A stretch of DNA of 12,025 nucleotides from Flavobacterium psychrophilum (GTDB taxonomy: Bacteria > Bacteroidota > Bacteroidia > Flavobacteriales > Flavobacteriaceae), in the NCBI GenBank assembly GCA_945878515.1, contig CAMCTL010000108.1, positions 1 through 12,025 on the forward strand. The letters are read 5' to 3'. The translations under genes and the position numbers were made by a program. Shown here in pieces: positions 5,837 through 12,025 of this stretch. The notes beneath the pieces are model-generated. The model did no database searches and was not told the origin of the DNA. It saw only the letters and a program-made list of their open reading frames with translations. Every line of letters begins with the position of its first letter. Position 1 is the stretch's first letter.

Positions 5837-8379
5837 TATTGATATTTAAACCAAGCCGTAGCTTTACAATCTTTATTAGTTTTCAATTGCGCCCAATGCG
5901 CACTAAAACCTTCGGGAAATTGATAGTCCAATTTTTCGCCAGCTTTTACAGTAAAAGTTTTGAACAGCACCGGTTCTTTTAAATAAGGGTTAATGTGAAT
6001 ATAAAGCGATATTTCTGCATCAATATCCGATTCTAATTGCATACTTTTTTTATCGTAGCCGGTCATTAAATATAGATCCGAAAGTGTGTTGGCTTTTACC
6101 GCAGTATTTTTCCAAACGCCACCTTCGCCAACGGGTTTGCCGAAACTCCAAATATCATCAATTCCTCCAAACCATAGGGCAATTTCGCCATCCTCGGATT
6201 TATAAATGTGTTCCGATGCTTTGGCAGTTTTCTTGATGCCACTCATTACCAATAGACCGTTCCAAGTATTAAAATCTGAGATTTGTTTGTTGTGTGTAGA
6301 TACTGGTCGCATCATTTTATACAATGGTTCTTTGCCAACTTCTTGCAAAGGCAATTCATAGAAAGTCCCGCAAATATTGGCCAATTCTCTTTCAGATTCT
6401 ACCTCTCTTTTGAAGCGCATTGTGCCTGACGGAAATTTAGATTGATGCATTAAACTTCCTTTTGGTAATCTTAAATTGTAGTTTTTGGCGTGAAAAATAA
6501 CCGATGCCTCATCTTCAGTCCAGATTTCCTTATTTGTAACTTCAGAATTGGATTTATCCGAAATTTCTTTGTTATCAAAATTGACTTCTTTCCAAATATT
6601 CTCTGTTTTCAAAGCTTCCAAAGCGGTGGAATCCACAAGTCCTTTTTTAAATTCAAAATCAAATTTTGTAAATTCATAATCGGTTTCTCTTCGAAATGCT
6701 TTGTCATCAATTTTTCCTGCAAAAACACTCAGATTAAAGTTTGTTTTATTGCTGAATAATTTTGCGTGCGAAACTGGTTCATCAGAATCAATATCGGCAA
6801 TAGCATCAAATAATTCTTCAGATTTCTTTGCATTGGGATTGGCATCTGTAAGATGAAAAGTAGCGGTTAAATTGGTTGCCGTATCTGAGATTAATCGAAC
6901 CCATTCTGCCTTTACATTTTTATCAAAAATAGAATAGGCATAAGCATTCGGTTCTACTTTTACAGTTTTTAAATCAGTCCATTTGTTATTTCCATTGGCG
7001 TCAATTTGAATCGTAATTACAACTGATTTTTCGCCCGAATTATACAAATGCAACATTCGACTGTCAAATCCCGAAACAGAGAATGGAAGCGAGGGTTGAT
7101 TTGCAACTACTTCGTCTGCCAACCAAATAGCACCGTAACCCGAAGCTGGCCCCCAAGTGGATAGGTCTTCTTTTTTGCCAAACCAAAGATTAGATTGCGG
7201 CTGACCAGCAGATGGATTGCCCTGAATACTGGTTTCGTCAGTTGCCAAAACAATGTCGTTATTCCAACTTAAAAAATCGGGAATGTATCTTAAATGTGAC
7301 CCAATTGGAGCAATTCCAGCCGTATTCGATTTAGAAAATGTACTTGGAAAATTAAAAAACATTCCGTGCATATCCATCATCATTTCGCCGTTTCCAATTT
7401 CTCTAATTCGCGGCCATTCGGTAAACCAGCCGTGCGATGGGTCGTTGTTGTAAGTGGCTTTTGGCAGTAAAAATGTAGTCCAACTATTGTTTTCCATTAC
7501 TTTCAACCGAACCGATTTTTTATCCCAACCCATAGACCATAATGGTGATTGCTCGTTTGGGATGGCATTAATTCCGTTTTTGGTAGTTACATCCGTAAAC
7601 TGATTTCTTTCAATCACTTTGAATTTTTCACCATCAAATTCGGCAAGAATTCCATTTTTTTCTGGACCTATCATTTCATTTTTATCAACCTGCCAATCTT
7701 TGGTCGGCTCGTTTTGATGTTCGCCATTATTCGCCAAAACCAATTTCCCTTGGCTGGTATATCCGCCTTTTCCGTGCCAACCAGGCAGCGGATCTTTATA
7801 CAATTTTGTTACTTGCAAATTGTGAACATCTACCTCGTACAATGTTCCTTCCATATCATAATAATAGACTTTCTTTTCAGGGTCTTTCAAATGTCGTGCA
7901 ATCGCTGTCAATCTTCCTTCCATATTTTTGATCGGAATCATACGAACAGCTCCTTTAGCATCAATGACATAAGGACCAATAAATAACTGATTCGATTCTT
8001 GGTGCACCATTCTAGCCGCAGGTGTGCCACCAATACTGCCTTCGAATATTTTCATTTTCTTATCCTTATCAACTATATACAATTTATGCTCGCTGCCTTT
8101 CGGCTGGTGGGCTGCATAATTCACCATATACAATTTGTCTTGCCAAACTGCCATTGCGCCAATGCCACATTCGTTGCCAAAACCATAAGTTCCATTCAAC
8201 CTTGCGTGGGAATAAGTAGTGAGATGCGGATAGATTCCGCTTATTTTTCGTTTTCCTTTCAAGCTAATAATCTCCCCCTCTTTGGTTTCTACAACAGTGG
8301 AATTTTTAGTAGAAGAACAGGCTAGAAACAACATACTAAATAAGGCAATTGCAATTAGTTTATTGTAAGGTCGAAGCAT
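5836..8379 (-). CDS. Large lipoprotein: propeller-like N-terminus plus two copies of a C-terminal module
   Basis: This 847-aa protein has a type II signal (LFLAC, lipidated C21), so it should sit on the inner or outer membrane. I do not recognise a named family. Residues about 45-300 contain short strands of beta-propeller type (MAVWQDKLYMVNY, HKLYIVDKD, KVYYYDMEGTLYEVDV, GKLVLANNGE). Residues about 303-511 and 637-846 are two copies of one module. Each has LPK, then a strand with F-[FY]-[NE]-[FL]-P, a [IP]-[SD]-F-[LN]-[ST]-W-N strand, LWFG-x-x-[ED]-D-[LI], a G-x-[IV]-W-[LK] strand, an SGFD/TGYD turn, and a final WVRL/WAQL...AT[FW]F strand. A less-ordered region with many acidic residues (512-636) joins them. 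It is the first gene of the leftward block, behind array 2, and is translationally coupled to the GH43-like gene. A role in binding or cutting a glycan is likely but not shown. Confidence 0.8.
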   Translation of the reverse strand: MLRPYNKLIAIALFSMLFLACSSTKNSTVVETKEGEIISLKGKRKISGIYPHLTTYSHARLNGTYGFGNECGIGAMAVWQDKLYMVNYAAHQPKGSEHKLYIVDKDKKMKIFEGSIGGTPAARMVHQESNQLFIGPYVIDAKGAVRMIPIKNMEGRLTAIARHLKDPEKKVYYYDMEGTLYEVDVHNLQVTKLYKDPLPGWHGKGGYTSQGKLVLANNGEHQNEPTKDWQVDKNEMIGPEKNGILAEFDGEKFKVIERNQFTDVTTKNGINAIPNEQSPLWSMGWDKKSVRLKVMENNSWTTFLLPKATYNNDPSHGWFTEWPRIREIGNGEMMMDMHGMFFNFPSTFSKSNTAGIAPIGSHLRYIPDFLSWNNDIVLATDETSIQGNPSAGQPQSNLWFGKKEDLSTWGPASGYGAIWLADEVVANQPSLPFSVSGFDSRMLHLYNSGEKSVVITIQIDANGNNKWTDLKTVKVEPNAYAYSIFDKNVKAEWVRLISDTATNLTATFHLTDANPNAKKSEELFDAIADIDSDEPVSHAKLFSNKTNFNLSVFAGKIDDKAFRRETDYEFTKFDFEFKKGLVDSTALEALKTENIWKEVNFDNKEISDKSNSEVTNKEIWTEDEASVIFHAKNYNLRLPKGSLMHQSKFPSGTMRFKREVESERELANICGTFYELPLQEVGKEPLYKMMRPVSTHNKQISDFNTWNGLLVMSGIKKTAKASEHIYKSEDGEIALWFGGIDDIWSFGKPVGEGGVWKNTAVKANTLSDLYLMTGYDKKSMQLESDIDAEISLYIHINPYLKEPVLFKTFTVKAGEKLDYQFPEGFSAHWAQLKTNKDCKATAWFKYQ
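5842..6471 (-). repeat. Second copy of the internal module in the 847-aa lipoprotein
   Basis: This encodes residues about 637-846 (LRLPKGSLMHQ to TAWFKY). Landmarks matching the first copy are LPK, DFNTWNGLLVMSG, LWFGGIDDIWSFG, TGYDKKSMQL and HWAQLKTNKDCKATAWF. Confidence 0.75.
6847..7473 (-). repeat. First copy of the internal module in the 847-aa lipoprotein
   Basis: This encodes residues about 303-511 (FLLPKATYNN to TFHL). It aligns along its length with residues 637-846 of the same protein, with shared landmarks LPK, DFLSWNNDIVLATD, LWFG, SGFDSRMLHL and WVRLISDTATNLTATF. The match is at protein level; the two DNA copies are well diverged, so the duplication is old. Confidence 0.75.
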
Positions 8380-8521
8380 TTCTATATTTGATTTTTAATT
8401 TTAGAAACTAAAGATATATAATTTTGAGTATTATTTTCCTTTGAGGTCAATTATTTTTGATTGCTTTTGATTGATGCTATCGAATTTGATTTAGCAATAA
8501 AAACTTTTATAACCCCGTCTG

Positions 8522-8552
8522 CAAAGATAAAACCCCGTCTGCAAAGATAAAA
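8522..8552 (-). promoter_or_regulatory. Candidate promoter inside array 2, proximal
   Basis: On the minus strand, TATCTTTG (8522-8529) matches TAnnTTTG perfectly and is followed by C, as is common in Flavobacterium promoters. TTTT at 8549-8552 lies exactly 19 bp upstream and fits the -33 box at three of four bases. It faces the 847-aa lipoprotein gene and would give a leader of about 135 nt. Confidence 0.4.
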
Positions 8553-8572
8553 ACCCCTTTGTAAAGATAAAA
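8542..8572 (-). promoter_or_regulatory. Candidate promoter inside array 2, second copy
   Basis: The next repeat unit supplies another perfect TATCTTTG (8542-8549, minus strand) with TTTT at 8569-8572, again 19 bp away. Because the unit length nearly equals the -33 to -7 spacing, the array naturally builds overlapping promoter-like pairs. Confidence 0.35.
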
Positions 8573-8803
8573 CCCCGTTTGCAAACATGAAAACCCCGTT
8601 TGCAAACATCAAAACCCCGTTTGTAAACATGAAAACCCCGTTTGTAAACATGAAAACGCCGTTTGTAAACATGAAAACGCCGTTTGTAAACATGAAAACC
8701 CCGTTTGTAAAGATGACAACCCCGTTTGCAACATTGAAAACGGCATTTGTAACCATTCAGGTGCACTTACAACAATAAAATCAATGCTTATTACAATCAA
8801 AAA

Positions 8804-10213
8804 TCACTTTAAACCATCGACAGACACATTCACTGTTCCGTTTACTTTGATGAAAGCAATAATCGCTTTGTTGGTCAGTTGAATTTTCTGGAATTGGATA
8901 TCATCCATTTTTCCGTTGACGAAAACGCCCGGCATTGGTGAATAATTTTTTAGGTAAGTTGCCATACTTTGTTTGCCTTCTTCTAAATTTGAAACAATAG
9001 AGTAACGACAACTTTCCTGAATTTTTCTTAAAACCAATCCTTGCGCCAGCCAGTTGGCGGTTCGGATTAATTTGTTTTTAGTGTCTAAAGCATAATCCAA
9101 TTTATCAAAGAAGATTTCTTTGGATTGTTCGTTGTATTGCGGAAATCCGGTTAAATAAATCGTCCCGTTTACGCTTCCTAAAACTTCCAAAGCAATGACC
9201 ATTTTGTCATTTTTATGCCAAATGTCAACCTTTTGTACCTTTACTTTTTTGCTACCAGAACCAAATTCCTGTCCAGCAAAATTCTTAGTCATAATTTTTG
9301 TCGCTTCTGCATAAGTAGAAACTGCCGCGATGTTTGCCGTAATTTGATTGGGGATTTTTGTCATTGGTTTAAGGACAATTTTTGATGCATCGAATTTTGA
9401 TTCTGGTTTTTTGCCTATCAAAGTAGTCATCGTACATTTCATGCCCATATCCATCATTAAAGTACTATTTTTGAGAACTGCATTAGTCGAATAAATTTCA
9501 ATGGGCGTAATCCGAAGCCAACTTTCATAAGATTCGTTCATTAAAAATGGGGAACAAATCTTTTCTAAAGCTGCCAAAACATTCGGCTTGAAATCCATCG
9601 ATTTTTCAATTGCTGTATCAATACTCTTCTCAATTTTTGATCTGAATAATTTGATAGCTGGGGTCATCAGATAAGTAATTGGAATGTTTTTTCCTAAAAC
9701 AACCATTGTAGGATTTTCATTCCAATCTATCGATTTTAATTCCGTTTTGGTAGTCAATTTCCAATTGGATAAAGCTACATCGCTTATTAAAACGACATTT
9801 CCGTTGAGGTTAAATTCTTTGGTATTGTACAAATTTACGCCCAAAGTTTTTGTGCCAATTCTGTATTTGAAATTGACTTTCAAAGGTAAAATCGTTTTTA
9901 TTTTACCACCAGAAACTTCAGGATCGTTTTTGATAGAAATAGGTGCTAATTTCCAAATTTTCATCTCAATATTGTCGTCTTCAATGCTGTTGTCCTCGTA
10001 AATTAAGCCGTCAAGGAGCTTATTCGTGTGGTTTTCGACATCTTTCAATTTTACACTAATAGGCAAATTAATAAATGAAATTGGATTTTCATACACAAGA
10101 GGACTTGCATCATCTGGTTCGGGTTTCAGTGTTGCTATTTTATTGGAAGTGGAACAGCTTGAAAAAGATAAAAAAATCAGGAAAACAACAAGGACGGAAA
10201 AGAATTTCTTCAT
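8804..10213 (-). CDS. DUF4403 family lipoprotein
   Basis: This 469-aa protein is of the DUF4403 type, common in Bacteroidota and without an assigned function. The ATG at 10213 (MKKFFSVLVVFLIF) is chosen over an upstream in-frame TTG at 10237, because it gives a normal lipoprotein signal with the lipobox FSSC and lipidated C20. After the signal, the pattern PISFINLPISVKLKDVENHTNKLLDGLIYED and the following long alternating strands (IKTILPLKVNFKYRIGTKTLGVNLYN) fit this family, which shows an extended beta-rich fold probably facing the periplasm. The C-terminal region has another such unit (PGVFVNGKMDDIQFQKIQLTNKAIIAFIKVNG). It is followed by array 2 and diverges from the ABC transporter genes. 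It seems unrelated to the carbohydrate genes. The family call rests on remembered sequence character, not a search. Confidence 0.75.
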   Translation of the reverse strand: MKKFFSVLVVFLIFLSFSSCSTSNKIATLKPEPDDASPLVYENPISFINLPISVKLKDVENHTNKLLDGLIYEDNSIEDDNIEMKIWKLAPISIKNDPEVSGGKIKTILPLKVNFKYRIGTKTLGVNLYNTKEFNLNGNVVLISDVALSNWKLTTKTELKSIDWNENPTMVVLGKNIPITYLMTPAIKLFRSKIEKSIDTAIEKSMDFKPNVLAALEKICSPFLMNESYESWLRITPIEIYSTNAVLKNSTLMMDMGMKCTMTTLIGKKPESKFDASKIVLKPMTKIPNQITANIAAVSTYAEATKIMTKNFAGQEFGSGSKKVKVQKVDIWHKNDKMVIALEVLGSVNGTIYLTGFPQYNEQSKEIFFDKLDYALDTKNKLIRTANWLAQGLVLRKIQESCRYSIVSNLEEGKQSMATYLKNYSPMPGVFVNGKMDDIQFQKIQLTNKAIIAFIKVNGTVNVSVDGLK

Positions 10214-10248
10214 TTTATTTTTAGATTTAGATAACAAAATTAGGAAAA

Positions 10249-10256
10249 CAAATATA
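10249..10256 (-). promoter_or_regulatory. Candidate -7 box for the DUF4403 gene
   Basis: TATATTTG on the minus strand (10249-10256) matches TAnnTTTG exactly, 36 bp before the ATG at 10213. A second match, TAATTTTG, lies at 10235-10242. Neither has a convincing TTTG box at the expected 19-bp spacing, so only the -7 element is claimed. I found no perfect box on the plus strand for the divergent ABC gene. Confidence 0.35.
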
Positions 10257-10384
10257 TTTTTTGAGCTTTGGTTGTAACATATTTTTAGGAATTAGGTCTT
10301 ATATAAAAATAGAATCGAATACTTTACGTTTTCCTGTTAAAATTACGTTTAAATATTTTCTAAAATTGTTTAAAATTATTAAAA

Positions 10385-11086
10385 ATGATTGAAATTAAAG
10401 ACTTACACAAATCGTATAAAGTTGGAGGTTCTGAATTGCATGTGCTTAAAGGAATCAATTTCAATATTCAAGAAGGCGAATTGGTCGCCATTATGGGATC
10501 GTCAGGTTCAGGAAAATCTACGTTATTGAATATTCTTGGTATTTTGGACGAAGCCGATTCAGGACTTTATACGTTGGACAATGTGCCCATCAAAAAATTA
10601 AATGAAACTATCGCTTCTCGATATCGAAACCAGTTTCTTGGTTTTGTTTTTCAATCGTTCAACCTTATCAATTACAAAAGCGCGTTAGATAATGTGGCTT
10701 TGCCTTTGTATTATCAAGGTTTGAAACGAAAAGAACGCAACGAAATTGCAATGAAGTATTTGGAGAAAGTGGGTTTAGCATCGCATTCGCACCATTTGCC
10801 CAACGAACTTTCTGGAGGACAAAAACAGCGTGTAGCTATTGCTAGAGCTTTAGCATCTAACCCTAAAGTGCTTTTAGCAGATGAGCCTACTGGAGCTTTG
10901 GATACTTTAACTTCCTACGAAGTTATGGAATTGATACAAGGAATAAATGACGAAGGGAAAACCATTTTAATAGTGACTCACGAACCCGATATTGCCGCGA
11001 TGTGCAAAAGAAATGTAGTCTTGAAAGATGGATTGATCATAGACGATAAATTAGTTGAACAAGTAAGAGCCTCATCGTATGTTTAA
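10385..11086 (+). CDS. ABC transporter ATP-binding protein, MacB/LolD type
   Basis: This 233-aa cytoplasmic ATPase drives a type VII (MacB/FtsX-fold) ABC system. All nucleotide-binding motifs are intact: Walker A GSSGSGKST (38-46), Q-loop Q90, signature LSGGQ (142-146), Walker B VLLADE (162-167), D-loop ALD (171-173) and H-loop H199 (VTHE). The length and the strong match to the ELSGGQKQRVAIARAL block are typical of the MacB/LolD/YbbA group. It overlaps the following permease gene by 8 bp, the usual arrangement for these pairs. Such systems export peptides, lipoproteins or antibiotics, or act mechanically on periplasmic partners; the substrate is not evident here. It is transcribed away from the DUF4403 gene, with a 171-bp AT-rich divergent gap. 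Confidence 0.93.
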   Translation: MIEIKDLHKSYKVGGSELHVLKGINFNIQEGELVAIMGSSGSGKSTLLNILGILDEADSGLYTLDNVPIKKLNETIASRYRNQFLGFVFQSFNLINYKSALDNVALPLYYQGLKRKERNEIAMKYLEKVGLASHSHHLPNELSGGQKQRVAIARALASNPKVLLADEPTGALDTLTSYEVMELIQGINDEGKTILIVTHEPDIAAMCKRNVVLKDGLIIDDKLVEQVRASSYV

Positions 11087-12025
11087 TATCGAACGCTGGC
11101 AAGAGATATTTGAGGCCATTGGCAAAAACAAATTGAGAACCTTTCTCACAGGACTTTCTGTGGCCTCGGGTATATTTATTTTGGTCATTCTTCTTGGGGT
11201 TGGAAAAGGTTTGCAAAACGGAATAGAAAAACAATTTGAACGCGATGCCGCTGGAATTATTGAGGTTTGGTCAGGTGTAACTACAAAAGCATACAAAGGA
11301 CTGAATCCCGGAAGACAAATTCAATTCAGGAACAGTGATTATGATATTTCAGTTCAAAAGTATAGCGATTTGTTTGATAAAAATGGAGCAACTTATAATG
11401 CTTGGGGTGCAAATGTTGTTTATGGAAAAGAGTCTGCAAATTACCAATATCGTGGCGTAAATCCAGATTATTTAGCCATTGAAAATGCCACCGTTATAAA
11501 AGGACGTTTTATTAATGCTAATGATCTGATTAATAATGAAAAAGTAGCTGTTATAGGACAAAAGCTTAACCTAGATTTATTCAAGGGAAAAGATCCTATT
11601 GGAGAAAAGATTTCCGTAAACAGTATTAATTTCAAAGTTGTTGGCGTTTTTACTGATCCAGGCGGCGAAAGAGAAGAAGGTAGAGTGTTTTTGCCATTGA
11701 CCACTACGCAACAGGTTTACGGAATAGGAGATAAAGTGAGTGTTTTATTTTATACCCTAAAAAAGAAAGATAGTTATGAAGAAGCTGTTGCCGAAGCTAC
11801 AAAATTCACTACAGATTTAGGTCTTTTGTTAAAAGGGAAAAATTCAATCGCTCCCGATGATGAAAGTGCTATTGGAATCAATAACTCTATTGTTGAAGCC
11901 AAAAAATTTTATGATTTGAATCTTTATATCCGATTGTTTTTTTGGTGGGTTGGAATTTGTACTATTATTGCTGGTGTTGTTGGAGTCAGTAACATTATGA
12001 TGATTATTGTAAAAGAACGAACTAA
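11079..12025 (+). CDS. ABC transporter permease, MacB/FtsX family (partial, runs off the right edge)
   Basis: The first 315 residues are in the window. The ATG at 11079 overlaps the stop of the ATPase gene by 8 bp. Residues 1-18 form the amphipathic start (MFNIERWQEIFEAIGKNK), followed by transmembrane helix 1 at about 20-44. Residues about 50-280 are the periplasmic MacB core domain (AVIGQKLNLDLF at 157-168, DPIGEKISVNSINFKVVGVF at 172-191, typical for the family). Transmembrane helix 2 starts near 283 and runs into GVSNIMMIIVKERT, the conserved cytoplasmic coupling segment. Two further helices are expected beyond the window. With its ATPase it forms a periplasm-linked export or mechanotransmission complex. 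Confidence 0.92.
   Translation, partial: MFNIERWQEIFEAIGKNKLRTFLTGLSVASGIFILVILLGVGKGLQNGIEKQFERDAAGIIEVWSGVTTKAYKGLNPGRQIQFRNSDYDISVQKYSDLFDKNGATYNAWGANVVYGKESANYQYRGVNPDYLAIENATVIKGRFINANDLINNEKVAVIGQKLNLDLFKGKDPIGEKISVNSINFKVVGVFTDPGGEREEGRVFLPLTTTQQVYGIGDKVSVLFYTLKKKDSYEEAVAEATKFTTDLGLLLKGKNSIAPDDESAIGINNSIVEAKKFYDLNLYIRLFFWWVGICTIIAGVVGVSNIMMIIVKERT

Larger units (their letters stand above)
8513..8761. repeat. 21-bp tandem repeat array of 12 units (array 2)
   Basis: Units start at 8513, 8533, 8554, 8573, 8594, 8615, 8636, 8657, 8678, 8699, 8720 and 8741. The spacing is 20, 21, 19, then 21 for all later steps. The plus-strand unit is CCCCG, then TTTGYAAACATG, then four A. Units 6 and 7 are identical, and units 8 and 9 are identical with CGCC in place of CCCC. 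Units 1-3 at the left carry CAAAGATA or TAAAGATA and the length changes; units 10-12 at the right decay progressively. Neighbours sharing the same variant points to growth by local duplication with worn ends. GTTTGCAAAC in units 4 and 5 is a perfect 10-bp palindrome. Confidence 0.95.
8380..8803. other. Non-coding region between the DUF4403 and 847-aa lipoprotein genes
   Basis: These 424 bp hold array 2 (8513-8761), an AT-rich leader for the 847-aa lipoprotein gene (8380-8512) and a short AT-rich tail after the DUF4403 stop codon (8762-8803). The leader has TATCTTTA on the minus strand (8409-8416), a one-mismatch TAnnTTTG box without a well-spaced -33 element. No clear intrinsic terminator follows the DUF4403 gene. 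All reading frames across the array stay open only because 21 is a multiple of three. Confidence 0.7.

Noticed and set aside
8409..8416. TATCTTTA on the minus strand as the main promoter of the 847-aa lipoprotein gene
   Set aside because: It has one mismatch to TAnnTTTG and no -33 box at the right spacing; the boxes in array 2 fit better, though start-site data could reverse this.
8513..8761. CRISPR array
   Set aside because: The whole unit repeats with a 20-21-bp period and there are no unique spacers of 26-40 bp; no cas gene is present.
8451..8800. Several open frames on both strands across array 2 (for example repeated KTPFVNM on the plus strand)
   Set aside because: A 21-bp unit keeps any stop-free frame open. 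Several overlapping frames are open at once, which argues against any single one being a gene.
10214..10237. Longer start (TTG at 10237) for the DUF4403 gene
   Set aside because: The extra eight residues precede a normal lipoprotein signal that begins at the ATG at 10213, and TTG is a less likely start.

Overview
The window looks like chromosomal DNA of a Bacteroidota bacterium, most likely Flavobacterium or a close relative (Flavobacteriaceae). Evidence: AT-rich intergenic DNA, several proteins with lipoprotein or Tat signals, a DUF4403-type lipoprotein, no clear Shine-Dalgarno sequences, and candidate promoter boxes of the Bacteroidota type (TAnnTTTG). No tRNA, rRNA, transposase or CRISPR array is visible.

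Layout. 1-353 is non-coding and carries a degenerate tandem array with a strict 21-bp period, then a candidate promoter and a 7-bp inverted repeat. They lead into a cytoplasmic, all-helical orphan protein gene (354-1049, +) that contains an internal duplication. A strong terminator hairpin and a perfect 15-bp-arm palindrome separate it from a leftward carbohydrate block (8379 to 1177, all minus strand). In transcription order this block holds: a large lipoprotein with a duplicated C-terminal module (847 aa); a secreted five-bladed beta-propeller glycosidase-like protein, linked by a TAATG stop/start overlap; a small RbsD/FucU-like lipoprotein; and a Tat-exported GH116 (GBA2/DUF608) glycoside hydrolase. 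No SusC/SusD pair, regulator or sugar transporter lies in the window, so the substrate cannot be named.

8380-8803 is non-coding and holds a second, much better conserved 21-bp tandem array of 12 units. Its minus strand carries repeated promoter-like boxes facing the 847-aa lipoprotein gene. Upstream of it is a DUF4403 lipoprotein (8804-10213, -). Divergent from that is a MacB/LolD-type ABC ATPase (10385-11086, +), which overlaps the start of a FtsX/MacB-type permease that runs off the right edge.

The carbohydrate genes probably act together in the periplasm or at the outer membrane: glycosidases release a sugar and the RbsD-like lipoprotein may bind it or interconvert its anomers. The ABC pair is a separate unit. 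The most unusual material is the pair of 21-bp arrays. They are 8 kb apart, share a CAAACAT core, and one sits directly upstream of the orphan helical gene.
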